DNA of 64,000 bases from Nocardioides sp. Root1257 (GCF_001425175.1 NZ_LMDV01000002.1:115110-179109); one strand, 5' to 3'. Positions 1 through 10,799 are shown, counted from the first letter of the stretch. A program made the numbers and translations. The notes: generated by a model not told the origin, from the sequence alone.

Positions 1-150
1 TCGCGTTCGTCGATGACGGGTCCTTGGGCATGCCTGACGTTCCCCCTGAGCAGATGACGGAATCCGTCCCACCTGCCGTCGTGGCCCCGAGAAGAGGATG
101 CACGGATCTTTCGGACACCTCGTGCCCGGTGCTGAAAGGGTTCAAACGCT

Positions 151-1221
151 GTGGATCGGCTGTCAGTGGTTCGTCTCACCCCGTGCCTTAGGGTCCTCGG
201 TGTGCCCGGACCCCTGAGCGTCGAGGACCGGGCGCAGCTGGGTGAGCTCCGTCCGGCGTGGGACGCCCTGGTCCTCGACCAGCCGGTGCCGTCGCCCTTC
301 CAGCGGTCGTGGTGGGTGGAGGGCGTCGCCCCGGACGCGACGTACGCGCTGGTGCTCGAGGGCGATCGGCTGGTCGGTGGCCTCGCCCTCGAGGCGCACC
401 GGGTCGCCGGCGTACGGCGCTGGGTCGCGCCGGGCCCGAAGGTCCTCTGCCCCGACCACCTCGACGCGCTGGCCGCGCCGGGCTCCGAGGACGCCGTCGT
501 CGATGCCCTCGGTGCGTGGTTCGCCGGCCCCGGCCAGCGGGTCCTCGACGTGCGCGGCGTCGTCGCCGACTCCCTGCTGTCGCGCGCGGCCGGGACCGAG
601 GCGGAGCACGCCGACGTCGCGCCCTTCCAACCCCTGCCCGCTGCTCCGGAGACCTACCTGGGCGGGAGGTCCGCCAACTTCCGGCGCAGCGTGCGGCGGG
701 CCGAGCGGCGGTTGGCGGCTGCCGGGATCGGGCACCGCCGCGTCCCGCTCACCGACCTGCCCGCCGCGTTCGACGCCTTCGCGACGCTGCAGCGTGGACG
801 TGACGGCCGGGGGCCGCTCGTGGCCGAGCTGCCCACCCTCGCCCGCGCCCTGACCTCGGGGGTCGCGGCCGGCGAGGCCCGGGTCGACGTGCTCGCCTCG
901 GCCGCCGACGTCGTGGCCGTGTCGTTCGCGTTCGTCGTCGCCGGCCGACTCAGCCTCTACCAGGTGGCCCGCTCCCTCGACGGTGCGCACGACGGCGCGG
1001 GCAACGTGCTGCTCGTCGCGGTCATCGAGGACGCCCTGGCGGCCGGCTGCCGCGAGGTCGACCTGCTGCGCGGCGACGAGGGCTACAAGTCCTCGTTCGC
1101 CGACCAGGTCCGGGCTGTGGGCCGGTTGCGGGCCGCCCACGGCGGGGTCGCGCGGGCGCAGCTGGCAGCCGAGGACACCGCGAGGCGGGTCAGTGCGAGG
1201 CTGAGGTCTCGGGCCCCTTGA
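151..1221 (+). CDS. GNAT-fold acetyltransferase of the CelD/BcsL type
   Basis: The 356-residue product has the pattern of the CelD/BcsL (FemAB-like) acetyltransferases: an N-terminal GNAT-like half with the Pro-Ser-Pro-Phe-Gln-Arg-Ser-Trp-Trp stretch near residue 48, and a C-terminal half ending in a conserved Asp-Leu-Leu-Arg-Gly-Asp-Glu-Gly-Tyr-Lys segment (about 302-311) typical of the family. Such enzymes acylate surface polysaccharides or amino groups; the substrate cannot be told here. The GTG start at 151 is uncertain, because no clear ribosome site precedes it and internal GTGs exist (for example 199). Its 3' end overlaps the convergent cupin gene by 32 bases. The first 150 bases of the window hold no convincing gene. 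Confidence 0.75.
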   Translation: MDRLSVVRLTPCLRVLGVPGPLSVEDRAQLGELRPAWDALVLDQPVPSPFQRSWWVEGVAPDATYALVLEGDRLVGGLALEAHRVAGVRRWVAPGPKVLCPDHLDALAAPGSEDAVVDALGAWFAGPGQRVLDVRGVVADSLLSRAAGTEAEHADVAPFQPLPAAPETYLGGRSANFRRSVRRAERRLAAAGIGHRRVPLTDLPAAFDAFATLQRGRDGRGPLVAELPTLARALTSGVAAGEARVDVLASAADVVAVSFAFVVAGRLSLYQVARSLDGAHDGAGNVLLVAVIEDALAAGCREVDLLRGDEGYKSSFADQVRAVGRLRAAHGGVARAQLAAEDTARRVSARLRSRAP

Positions 1222-2059
1222 TCCGCCGCTTGGCCGCGCCGTACGCCCGCATGAACGTCACCTTGGCGCGGTCGCGCACGGGCGCGTCGCCGTACGTCCG
1301 CGGCGTCAGCCCGGCACGCCGGAGCCGCTCGTTGAAGGCCTGGACCATCGACTCGTCGGCGTTGTCGCGGTTGAAGAAGGTGACCGTCAGCGACAGGGAC
1401 GTCTCGTCCCCGTTGGCGATCCAGTGCGGCGTGTACGGCGGGATGTAGGCGCCCTGACCCGGCCCGAGCTCCAGCTCCAGGGTCTGCTCGGGCAGGCTGT
1501 CGAGCCGCCCGAAGGAGCCGTTCCAGTAGCGGTGGACCTCGCGCTCGCGGTCCTCGGTGCTCGTGAACCTGCCGAACCCCAGGCGCCGGTGTCCCTCGAG
1601 CTGGAGCAGGAAGCTGTGCTCGATGTCGAAGTGCGCGGCGGTCACCGAGCCGGGCGAGCTGGCGAACACGAAGCCCATGCGGCGCTTCATCTCGCGGGGG
1701 TCGAGGCCGGCACCTGCCGCCATCCCCTCGAGCACCTGGTCGACGAGCTCGCGGTAGGGCCCGGACTGCTCGATGTTCAGCAGCGTGAACCACGAGTCGT
1801 TGGCGGCCAGCGCCCGGATCTGGTCGGAGACGGCGACGACCTCGAGGGTCGTGCCCGCACCGGCGTCGGCGGAGACGAGCGGCTTCTGCGCCTTCTCCGC
1901 CGAGATGGAGTCGGCACCCAGCTCGTCGCCGAGCCGGGCGATCGACTCGAGCGAGAGCCGCGCGTCCCCGCTCAGCCCGTGCGCGAACGGCGTCGGACGG
2001 CGCCCCCGGAGCGCAGCGAGAAAGGTGCGGTCGACCGTGGGCCACGGCGTGTTGTTCAT
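1190..2059 (-). CDS. JmjC/cupin-like oxygenase-fold protein
   Basis: This 289-residue protein resembles cupin_8/JmjC-type proteins, which are Fe(II)/2-oxoglutarate hydroxylases or inactive relatives. The metal-binding His-x-Asp is visible as His143-Phe-Asp145 in the stretch AAHFDIEHSF, and the distal His is probably His212 in PPYTPHW. The spacing suits a double-stranded beta-helix. The C-terminal tail (about 240-289) is basic and helical. The target is unknown; in this family it may be a ribosomal protein, a small molecule or a peptide. The gene stands alone, convergent with the acetyltransferase, and its upstream region carries an inverted repeat. Confidence 0.72.
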   Translation of the reverse strand: MNNTPWPTVDRTFLAALRGRRPTPFAHGLSGDARLSLESIARLGDELGADSISAEKAQKPLVSADAGAGTTLEVVAVSDQIRALAANDSWFTLLNIEQSGPYRELVDQVLEGMAAGAGLDPREMKRRMGFVFASSPGSVTAAHFDIEHSFLLQLEGHRRLGFGRFTSTEDREREVHRYWNGSFGRLDSLPEQTLELELGPGQGAYIPPYTPHWIANGDETSLSLTVTFFNRDNADESMVQAFNERLRRAGLTPRTYGDAPVRDRAKVTFMRAYGAAKRRIKGPETSASH

Positions 2060-2089
2060 CAGTCCCCCGACATCGGTGGCGCGTGCCGA

Positions 2090-2105
2090 GTCACGCAGGT
2101 GTGAC
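2090..2105. promoter_or_regulatory. inverted repeat upstream of the cupin gene
   Basis: GTCAC and GTGAC are separated by six bases, 31 bases before the cupin start. A second perfect palindrome, GAAACGTTTC, lies at 2107-2116. Both sit where a promoter or operator for the leftward gene would be. No regulator is assigned. Confidence 0.35.
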
Positions 2106-2137
2106 TGAAACGTTTCCGTGAGCCGGAGTCCTGAAAC

Positions 2138-3055
2138 CTAGTCTTGGACTGCCTTGGCGATGGTGACGCACCGGGTGAGGTAGTCGCCGGTCGGCGTCTG
2201 CCGCCGGGTGCCCGGCGGGTCCTGGAGGCGCCACAGCGCGTTGACCACCATCCGCACCACGACCCAGTCGCGGGCCCGGCGCTCGTCGAACCCGGCGACG
2301 TCGACCAGGGTGTGGAAGCGCAGGCGGAGGCCGTCGCGGACCCCGCGGGGCGCGCACGCCAGCTCGTCCCAGCGGTTCCAGAGCATCGGCGCGATCTCGT
2401 AGTGCGGGTCACCGTCGAGCGGCTTCGGATCGATCGCCAGCCACGGCTCGCGGTCACCGGCGAGCACGTTGGCGTAGTGGAGGTCGGTGTGGATCATCCG
2501 CCCCGCGCTCGCCTCGTCGCGGCCGAGGTCGCGGGCGAGCGACGCGGCCTGCTCGACGAGTCGACGGGGCAGCGGCGCGTCCCGCGGCAGGGCGTCGAGC
2601 TCCGCGGCCCAGCGCTCGGCGTACGACGCGAGGCTGCGCAGCTGCGGCGGTGCGGGGACGTGCAGCCGGCCGTAGAGCCCCGCGACGACCTCGCACGCCT
2701 CGACGTCCCACAGGTCGCCGAGGTCCTCGCGGTGCAGCCGCTCGAGCAGGAGTGCGAACCGGCGCGGGTCCGCGCGGAGGAGCTGCACGGCGCCGCGGCC
2801 GTGCCAGTGCTGGAGCGCGAGGTGCTCGTGCTCGGCCTCCTCGTGCGGCCAGCCGACCTTCAGGACGGCCGGACGGCCCGACGGGGTGCGCACGGGGACG
2901 ACGACGGCGGCGTACCCGTGGGTCGGCTCGCCGTCGACCGACAGCTCCCACTCCCCCACGAGGTCGCCGACCAGCGCCGGCAGCCGGTCGAGGAACGACT
3001 CCCACTCCGGCCCGCGAGCGGCGAACGCGAGGAGGCCGTCCGGGAGCCTGATCAC
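2138..3055 (-). CDS. APH(6)/hydroxyurea-type small-molecule kinase
   Basis: The 305-residue product matches the aminoglycoside/hydroxyurea phosphotransferase family (APH_6_hur). The catalytic loop is His-Thr-Asp191-Leu-His-Tyr-Ala-Asn196, and the metal-binding motif is Ile-Asp209-Pro-Lys-Pro in place of DFG, as is usual for streptomycin 6-kinases. A Lys in VLKVGW (about 66) would bind ATP. The family phosphorylates streptomycin in some hosts, but most chromosomal members have no proven substrate, so resistance is only a possibility. The GTG start overlaps the stop of the upstream GNAT gene as GTGA, showing translational coupling in the lepA operon. Confidence 0.85.
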   Translation of the reverse strand: MIRLPDGLLAFAARGPEWESFLDRLPALVGDLVGEWELSVDGEPTHGYAAVVVPVRTPSGRPAVLKVGWPHEEAEHEHLALQHWHGRGAVQLLRADPRRFALLLERLHREDLGDLWDVEACEVVAGLYGRLHVPAPPQLRSLASYAERWAAELDALPRDAPLPRRLVEQAASLARDLGRDEASAGRMIHTDLHYANVLAGDREPWLAIDPKPLDGDPHYEIAPMLWNRWDELACAPRGVRDGLRLRFHTLVDVAGFDERRARDWVVVRMVVNALWRLQDPPGTRRQTPTGDYLTRCVTIAKAVQD

Positions 3056-3542
3056 GTCGCCCGGATCCAGTGGTCCGGTGCGACCTCGGGCTTGCCGGGC
3101 ACCGGCTCCTCGGTCTCGACCCAGGCGTCACCCCAGGCCTCGGTGGCGACCACGCGCCAGAACGCGGCGGCGCGGTCGTTGCCGCCCTGGAAGGGGACCT
3201 CCCACCCGCCCGGGTGCCGAGACATCACGTCGCGTGCGAAGCGGCGACCGAGTCCGCCGCGGCGCGCGGCCGGGACGACGAAGAACGCCTGCATCGTGCA
3301 GGTGCCGGAGCCGACGCCGCGCACCGTGGCGAACGCGACGGGAGCGTCCTCCCCGGTCTGCGGGTGCGGCTGCCAGACGAGGTAGCCGACCCCGTCCGGT
3401 CGTGGGTACTCGTCCAGCCAGGCGTGCTGGTAGCGACCGTCGGCGTACGGGAAGCCGTTGACGACGGTGCCCAGGTCGTGGCGGAAGTCCTGCCATAGCC
3501 AGGCGACGATCTGCCACTCGTGGTCGGCGACCGGCCGGACGA

Positions 3543-3546
<4 letters not shown>
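3052..3546 (-). CDS. GNAT family N-acetyltransferase
   Basis: This 164-residue protein has the GNAT core: a central strand (CTMQAFFVV, about 86-94) followed by the acetyl-CoA loop in the form [13 protein letters not shown]. The start is fixed at the GTG at 3546-3544 because it overlaps the lepA stop as GTGA; upstream in-frame codons would lie deep inside lepA. It is the middle gene of a three-gene coupled set (lepA, GNAT, kinase). The acceptor is unknown, and coupling to lepA does not prove a translational role. Confidence 0.8.
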
Positions 3547-5432
<1,886 letters not shown>

Positions 5433-5447
5433 GTACGGGGGGCGTCG

Positions 5448-6080
5448 TCATTCTCCCACAGAGGTACGCCGGTCGCCGCGTCCGCGCAGCCGCCGCCACC
5501 CGTCCGCCACCCGGTCCGCGACGAGCAGGAGCAGCAGCGGGAAGTAGCTGGTCTGCGGAACGGCGAGGGTGACCACCAGGGCGAGCGCGAGCATCGCGAC
5601 GTTGGCCGCGCCGTTGACCGGATCGGCGTCGTTCTGTCCGTCGGTCAGGGCGGGGTGACGCTCCACGTAGGCCTCGACCAGCGTCAGGAGGACGACCGAG
5701 AGCACCATCGTGCCGATGTAGAGGACCTTGGTGGCCCGGTCGTCGGCCGACTCGGCGACCAGCGCGGTCGGGAACGGGAGGAACACGATGGTCAGCGCCC
5801 AGAGCAGCAGCAGCTGCGCGACCCTCCGGTCGTAGCCGAGCACGTGCCGGACCGCATCGTGCTGGACGAACCAGAGCCGCGCGATGACCGCGAAGCTGAG
5901 CAGGAAGGCCCAGATCTCGGCCTGGTTCTCGCGGAGCAGGTCGGCGACAGAGCCGTACTCCTCGATGTCGGCCGTCAGCTCGACGAGGGGCAGCACCAGC
6001 AGCGTGATCGCGATCGCGACGATCGCGTCGATGAACGTGATGAACCGCTCGAAGCCGCGGTCCCGCTCGGTGTCGGACAC
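5448..6080 (-). CDS. TMEM175-family membrane channel-like protein
   Basis: The 210-residue protein has about six hydrophobic segments and opens with the TMEM175 signature: Arg-Phe-Ile-Thr-Phe-Ile-Asp-Ala-Ile-Val-Ala-Ile-Ala-Ile-Thr-Leu-Leu (about 11-27), a variant of the R-x3-FSDG motif. Bacterial members are potassium-permeable channels. The Phe-Ser-Asp core is Phe-Ile-Asp here, so the filter region is slightly altered. The start is taken as GTG at 6080, six bases after a TACGCT box, which implies leaderless translation. It is divergent from a kinase whose start is only 27 bases away. Confidence 0.8.
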   Translation of the reverse strand: MSDTERDRGFERFITFIDAIVAIAITLLVLPLVELTADIEEYGSVADLLRENQAEIWAFLLSFAVIARLWFVQHDAVRHVLGYDRRVAQLLLLWALTIVFLPFPTALVAESADDRATKVLYIGTMVLSVVLLTLVEAYVERHPALTDGQNDADPVNGAANVAMLALALVVTLAVPQTSYFPLLLLLVADRVADGWRRLRGRGDRRTSVGE

Positions 6081-6086
6081 AGCCGC

Positions 6087-6092
6087 AGCGTA
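6087..6092 (-). promoter_or_regulatory. -10 box of the TMEM175-like gene
   Basis: TACGCT on the minus strand fits TANNNT and lies six bases before the GTG at 6080, so transcription should begin at the start codon. The divergent kinase starts at 6108, so both promoters must interleave with each other's early transcribed region. Confidence 0.5.
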
Positions 6093-6107
6093 GTGAAGGA
6101 TTGGGAC

Positions 6108-7073
6108 ATGCCCGCAGCACCTGTCCCGACGACGATCCCGCACGGCCGCACGGCGCGGCGCCTCGAGTGGTCACACCTGCCTCCGCAGATCCGGGCTCTC
6201 ATCTCGCGGAGGTGCGGCTCGCCCGTTGTGGATGCCGCCTCGCAGGGTGCGGGCTTCACCCCCGGCTTCGCCTCGGTGCTGACCTGTGAGGACGGGTCGC
6301 GGCACTTCGTGAAGGCCGCGTCCGTGCGGGCGCAGCGGATGTTCGCCGAGGCCTACCGCGAGGAGGCCCGCAAGCTGGCACTGCTGCCACCGACCGCGCC
6401 CGCCCCGCGACTGCTCTGGTCGCTCGCAGACGAGGACTGGGTGGTCCTCGGGATCGAGCACGTCGACTCGCGGCCCCCGCGCCGGCCGTGGCAGGTCGCC
6501 GACCTCGCCGCCTGCCTGGCCATGACCGAGCAGATGGCGGACGGCCTGACACCCGCTCCGGCCGGGGTCGACGGCGAGTCGTTCGTCGCCGAGTTCGCCG
6601 ACTGGCCGGCGTACTGGGAGAAGGTGCGCGCCGACCTCCCCGACCTGCCGGGTCTCGCCGAGCACCTCGACGACGCGGCCGCCCTGGCCGCTCGCTTCGC
6701 CGAGGTCGCGGACGGCACGACGCTGGTGCACACCGACATCCGCGACGACAACCTGCTGCTCGCCGCGGACGGCCGGGTGCTGCTCTGCGACTGGAACTGG
6801 CCGGTCGTCGGCGCCGCGTGGCTGGACACCGTCTTCCTGATGATCGGACCGCGCGGCGACGGCCTGGACGTCGACGCCGTCCTCGCCGCGGCTCCCCTGA
6901 CCCGGGACCTGCCCGCCGAGTCGATCGACGTCGTGATCGCCCTGGTCACGGGATACTTCCTGATGTCGGCGGCCCAGCCGGTGCCCCCGACCTCGCCGTA
7001 CATCCGGGACGCGCAGCGGTGGCAGGGCGAGGTCTGCTGGCGCTGGCTCGCGGAGCGTCGTGGCTGGCTCTGA
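6108..7073 (+). CDS. aminoglycoside phosphotransferase-like kinase
   Basis: This 321-residue protein has a kinase-like fold: an ATP-binding Lys in HFVKAAS (about 67), the catalytic loop His-Thr-Asp-Ile-Arg-Asp-Asp-Asn-Leu-Leu (about 211-220) and Cys-Asp-Trp-Asn-Trp-Pro at the DFG position. APH-fold enzymes phosphorylate aminoglycosides, sugars or choline; no substrate can be assigned. The ATG at 6108 is chosen because residues from there begin the conserved part and because it gives a compact, divergent, probably leaderless gene. A much longer open frame upstream is only the antisense of lepA and the TMEM175-like gene. Confidence 0.82.
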   Translation: MPAAPVPTTIPHGRTARRLEWSHLPPQIRALISRRCGSPVVDAASQGAGFTPGFASVLTCEDGSRHFVKAASVRAQRMFAEAYREEARKLALLPPTAPAPRLLWSLADEDWVVLGIEHVDSRPPRRPWQVADLAACLAMTEQMADGLTPAPAGVDGESFVAEFADWPAYWEKVRADLPDLPGLAEHLDDAAALAARFAEVADGTTLVHTDIRDDNLLLAADGRVLLCDWNWPVVGAAWLDTVFLMIGPRGDGLDVDAVLAAAPLTRDLPAESIDVVIALVTGYFLMSAAQPVPPTSPYIRDAQRWQGEVCWRWLAERRGWL

Positions 7074-7090
7074 GCGGGCCGGCCACGGTT

Positions 7091-7119
7091 TTGGCGGTAT
7101 CGAACCCCACTGCTAACGT
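7091..7119 (+). promoter_or_regulatory. rpsT promoter
   Basis: TTGGCG (7091-7096), a 17-base spacer and TAACGT (7114-7119) form a good housekeeping promoter. The predicted transcription start is near 7126, giving a leader of about 77 bases before rpsT, long enough for the S20 autoregulation known in other bacteria. Confidence 0.6.
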
Positions 7120-7202
7120 TGTCCGTCGCGCCACGAGTGGTCTCACCGTGCGCGCACCCCGACGTAAAACGACCGAACCATCATCGACGCGAAGGCACAC
7201 CA

Positions 7203-7463
7203 GTGGCGAACATCAAGTCCCAGATCAAGCGCAACAAGCAGAACGAGAAGGCGCACGAGCGCAACAAGGCCGTCAAGACCGGCCTGAAGTCCGCCGTCCG
7301 CAAGTTCCGCGAGGCCGCCGAGGCCGGCGACAAGGACCAGGCCGTCAAGCTCGGCCAGGACGCCGCCAAGAAGCTCGACAAGGCCGCCTCCAAGGGCGTC
7401 ATCCACAAGAACCAGGCCGCGAACCGCAAGTCCGCGATCGCCAAGAAGGCCGCTTCGCTCTGA
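7203..7463 (+). CDS. rpsT: 30S ribosomal protein S20
   Basis: The 86-residue, very basic product begins [21 protein letters not shown] and is full of Lys/Ala helices, as expected of S20, a primary 16S rRNA binding protein. The GTG start at 7203 gives the standard N-terminus. It is a single-gene unit with its own promoter and a strong downstream hairpin, convergent with holA. In many actinobacteria rpsT sits between holA and lepA, as here. Confidence 0.98.
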   Translation: MANIKSQIKRNKQNEKAHERNKAVKTGLKSAVRKFREAAEAGDKDQAVKLGQDAAKKLDKAASKGVIHKNQAANRKSAIAKKAASL

Positions 7464-7503
7464 TCCACCCCGCCGCCCTCACGGGCGGCACGTCGGTCGT
7501 TTC

Positions 7504-7540
7504 CACTGACCCGTCAGATCTCAGATCTGGCGGGTCAGTG
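7504..7540. terminator. bidirectional hairpin between rpsT and holA
   Basis: The arms starting CACTGACCCG and ending CGGGTCAGTG pair almost perfectly over about 17 bases, with one G-T pair and a centre made of two AGATCT hexamers. It lies between two convergent genes. There is no U-run, so it would act as a strong structural stop or transcript-end protector for both. Confidence 0.65.
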
Positions 7541-7572
7541 TCGTCTCCGGACCTTTGTCGAGCGGGGATCGA

Positions 7573-8565
7573 CTAGCGGGGATCGCGCAGCGCGGTCACG
7601 GTGAGCACCAGCCGCTCGAGCGTGTACGACGCGTCGCTCGCGGCGCCCTTGATGTCGGCGTCGGCCCGGGCGATCGCCTGGATCGCTCGGGCGATGCCGC
7701 CGTCGGACCAGCCGCGGGACTGGTCGCGGATGGTGCGCAGCTTCCACGGCGGCACCCCCACCTCGCGAGCCAGGTCGGCCTCGCGCATCCCGCGCGGCGC
7801 GGACCTGTAGCGCGCCACCCCGCGGGCGCCGCCGGCGAACGCGGACGTGACCAGCACCGCCGCCGTACCGCCGTCGAGCGCCCAGCGCAGCTCCTCCAGC
7901 GCCTCGGTCCGGCGCCCCCAGAAGGCGGCGTCGGCGACCGCGAACGACTTGGCCTCGGCCCGGCCCCCGAAGTACTGCTTCACCTTCTCGGCGGTGATCG
8001 ACTGGCCGGCGAAGTCGCTGGTCAGCTGGTCCGCTGCCGCCGCGAGCGAGCGCAGGTCCTGCCCGACCGCCTGCACGAGGAAGTCGGCGGCGTCGGGATC
8101 GATCGTCGCCCCGTGACCCCGGACCTCGGAGGCCACGAAGCTGGGGTACTCCGACGGGCGCAGCTCGCCGGACTTCGACTCCGTGACGGTGTCGATCTTG
8201 CGCAGCTTGGTGAGCGTGCCACTGCCCTTCTGCCCGCCGCCGTGCACGAGCACGAGCGCGACCTCCTCCGACGGGGCGGCGGCGTACGCCAGCAGCCCGT
8301 CGACCGACTCTTCGGGGAGGTTCTCGAGGCCACGGACCACCACGCACCGGATGCTGGAGAACAGCGAAGGCGCCGCCAGCTCGCCCAGCGTCGCCAGGGA
8401 GAGGTCCGAGCCGACCGTCTCGGAGAACTCCGACTCGGAGTCGAAGTGCCGGACGCTGTCGCGGACCGCTGCGACGGTGCGCTCGTTGAGGAACTCCTCC
8501 TTGCCGGTCACCAGCGTGACCCGACCGAGGACGTCTGCCGCGCGCGGCTGTGAAGGACCTGCCAT
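7573..8565 (-). CDS. holA: DNA polymerase III delta subunit
   Basis: HolA loads the beta clamp within the clamp-loader complex. The 330-residue product has the expected delta architecture: an N-terminal RecA-like domain (VTLVTGKEEFLNERTVAAVR at about 16-35, the modified P-loop region) and the C-terminal all-helical collar with WKLRTIRDQSRGWS near 277. The ATG at 8565 gives the usual N-terminus; longer readings run into the divergent secreted-protein gene. comEC is normally its immediate neighbour, but here a plus-strand gene separates them. Confidence 0.93.
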   Translation of the reverse strand: MAGPSQPRAADVLGRVTLVTGKEEFLNERTVAAVRDSVRHFDSESEFSETVGSDLSLATLGELAAPSLFSSIRCVVVRGLENLPEESVDGLLAYAAAPSEEVALVLVHGGGQKGSGTLTKLRKIDTVTESKSGELRPSEYPSFVASEVRGHGATIDPDAADFLVQAVGQDLRSLAAAADQLTSDFAGQSITAEKVKQYFGGRAEAKSFAVADAAFWGRRTEALEELRWALDGGTAAVLVTSAFAGGARGVARYRSAPRGMREADLAREVGVPPWKLRTIRDQSRGWSDGGIARAIQAIARADADIKGAASDASYTLERLVLTVTALRDPR

Positions 8566-8671
8566 GGTGCGGCAAGCCTGCCACAGCGCACCGACGTCCG
8601 GAGCGCTGGTCGGTGCGGGGCGATTCAGCCGTTTCGCTTCACCGGGACCGCGTCCGACCGATGGAGGTGAG

Positions 8672-10789
8672 GTGAACCGTGTCCTCGCCGCTGCCCTCCT
8701 GCTCGCCCTGTCGACGCCGATGCTCGGTGGTGCGCCGGCCGAGGCGGCCCCAACAGGAGTCCCGGTCGCCGGCCCCTGGGGCATCGCGGTGGACCCGACC
8801 GCCGACACGGCGTACGTCGTCGGTCGCTCCACGAACTCACTGCGCGAGATCGGCGGCGACGGCACGGCCGGCGCGACCGCCCCCGTGGGCAGCTTCCCGC
8901 TCGGCGCGGCCTACAACCCGGTCAACGGCTACGTCTATGCCGCCAACTACAGCAGCGGCAGCGTCACCGTCGTCGACCCGAGCACGATGACCGTGGTCAC
9001 CACCGTCGCGACCACCGGTCTCGGTGCCGTCGGCTCCAACCCCTACTGGGTCGCCGTGGACGAGACCACCGGCACCGTCGTGGTCAGCTTCTACTCCGCC
9101 GGGGCCACGATCGGCGTGATCAACCCGGTCACGCACGCCCTGACCTCGCTGGCCCTGCCGGTCGGCCAGAGCGGCGACTCGCACGTCGGCGCCGCGGTCG
9201 ACTCCGTTCGGCACGTCGCCTACGTCTCGGACTCCACCGCGGGCCTCGTCGACGTCGTCCCGCTGTCCGGCGCAGCACCGTCGACGATCGCCGTCGGCGG
9301 CAGCCCGGCCGGTCTCGCGTACGCCGACGGGCGCCTCTACGTCGGCTTCGCGTCCGGCACCACCCTCAAGGTCGTCGACGTCGACCACGGCAACGCCGTC
9401 ACATCGGTGCCGGTGGGCAACACGCCGTCCGGCGTGGCCGTGGCGCCGGGATCCGACGCCGTCTTCACCACCAACAACGGCGACGGCACCCTGTCCGTCG
9501 TCGACGGCCGGACCGGCACGACCACGAACACGATCACCCCGAACGCCGTCAACGACTACCTGACCTGGCCCGCCGTGGACCCGACGCACCGTCGCCTCTA
9601 CATCGGCGACTTCACCGCCGGCCGGGTGCTGATCGCCTCCCCCTCCGACACCGCCGTCGCGACGACGCTCACCCTGACGCCCTCGGCGAGCACCGCCCAG
9701 ACGGGCGAGACCGTCACCTGGACCGCCACCCCCTCGACCGGCACCGAGCCGGTCACCTTCTACGACACCACCTCCGGCTCGACCGCGCTCCCCGGCTGCA
9801 CCGACGTGCCCGTCGACGGGGGCACCGCGACCTGCACGGTGGCGTACCCCACGGCCGGATCCTTCACCGTGACCGCGCGCTCCGCCGAGCGGATATTCCT
9901 CTACGAGGCGGCCTCCTCGGCGCCCGGCGGCGTGACCGTCACGGCTCCGTCGATGACGCCCACCCCGACGCCGACGCCGACCCCGACCACCTCGCCCACC
10001 GCACCCGCCCCGGCAGCGCCGGCCCTGCACGGCCCGAGCTCCCGCCACCTGCCGACCGGCGAGGTCGGCGCGCGGTACGCGGGCCGGCTCACCGCGGTGG
10101 GAGGCGTGCGGCCCTACACCTTCGCGGTCACCGCCGGGAGCCTGCCGCCCGGCCTCGGGCTGACGGCCGGCGGCCGGCTCCAGGGCCGTCCGACCCGTCC
10201 CGGCGCGCGCACGGCCACCGTCGAGGTGACCGACGCCGCTGGCACCACCGCCGAGCGCGACCTCACGATCACGGTCCGGCGCGCCACGGCCGCCACCCTG
10301 CCGGCGATCGACCGCGCGGGCCAGGTCGCGCCGCCGACGCACCCGACGTCGTACCGCGGGCCGGAGCGTCGTACGACCGCCTGGCGGGCGACCGCCGGCG
10401 GGGTCGACGCCTATCCGGTGCAGCGCATGCGCGGCCGCGACCTGGTGCGCGGCGAGGCCGCGACGCTCAGCGGCGACGGCCTCTTCGCCTTCGACAGCGC
10501 GCGGCTGACCGCGACCGGGCGGGCCCAGGTCCGGGCCCTCGCCGTCGTCCTGCGGGCCCGGGCCCGGGCGGTGCGCTGCGAGGGCTTCACCGACTACGCC
10601 GGCTCCCGCCGGCACGAGCTGGTGCTCTCCCGCCAGCGGGCGGCGGCCGTCTGCTCCGCACTGGTGCGGATGCGCGCCGGCGTCCGCGCGTCCTCGATCG
10701 GCTACGGGCCGGACCGCCCGGCCGTCGTCGGAGGCAGCGCGACCGGCCGCAAGGAGAACCGCCGCGTCGTCGTGCTGGTGACCCGCTAG
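8672..10789 (+). CDS. secreted beta-propeller / Ig-like / OmpA-like fusion protein
   Basis: The 705-residue protein starts at a GTG preceded by GGAGG (8663-8667). A Sec signal peptide ends near Ala-Glu-Ala at residue 25. Residues about 26-330 contain repeated YVTN/NHL-type blades (for example AYVVGRSTNSL and VYAANYSSGSVTVVD). An Ig-like domain follows at about 335-425, then a Thr-Pro linker, a putative-Ig domain with a Gly-Ser-Leu-Pro-Pro-Gly-Leu motif (about 459-545), and a C-terminal OmpA-like domain (about 594-705) with a Phe-Asp-Ser-Ala core and Gly-Tyr-Gly-Pro-Asp-Arg-Pro. The last domain normally binds peptidoglycan. The protein is probably exported and wall-attached; its ligand is unknown. 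Confidence 0.82.
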   Translation: MNRVLAAALLLALSTPMLGGAPAEAAPTGVPVAGPWGIAVDPTADTAYVVGRSTNSLREIGGDGTAGATAPVGSFPLGAAYNPVNGYVYAANYSSGSVTVVDPSTMTVVTTVATTGLGAVGSNPYWVAVDETTGTVVVSFYSAGATIGVINPVTHALTSLALPVGQSGDSHVGAAVDSVRHVAYVSDSTAGLVDVVPLSGAAPSTIAVGGSPAGLAYADGRLYVGFASGTTLKVVDVDHGNAVTSVPVGNTPSGVAVAPGSDAVFTTNNGDGTLSVVDGRTGTTTNTITPNAVNDYLTWPAVDPTHRRLYIGDFTAGRVLIASPSDTAVATTLTLTPSASTAQTGETVTWTATPSTGTEPVTFYDTTSGSTALPGCTDVPVDGGTATCTVAYPTAGSFTVTARSAERIFLYEAASSAPGGVTVTAPSMTPTPTPTPTPTTSPTAPAPAAPALHGPSSRHLPTGEVGARYAGRLTAVGGVRPYTFAVTAGSLPPGLGLTAGGRLQGRPTRPGARTATVEVTDAAGTTAERDLTITVRRATAATLPAIDRAGQVAPPTHPTSYRGPERRTTAWRATAGGVDAYPVQRMRGRDLVRGEAATLSGDGLFAFDSARLTATGRAQVRALAVVLRARARAVRCEGFTDYAGSRRHELVLSRQRAAAVCSALVRMRAGVRASSIGYGPDRPAVVGGSATGRKENRRVVVLVTR

Positions 10790-10799
10790 CCCGTTCCTC

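Noticed and set aside
3..194. A truncated gene at the left edge (open from base 3 to a TAG at 192)
   Set aside because: The frame has weak codon bias for this genome, overlaps the acetyltransferase start and shows no recognisable domain.
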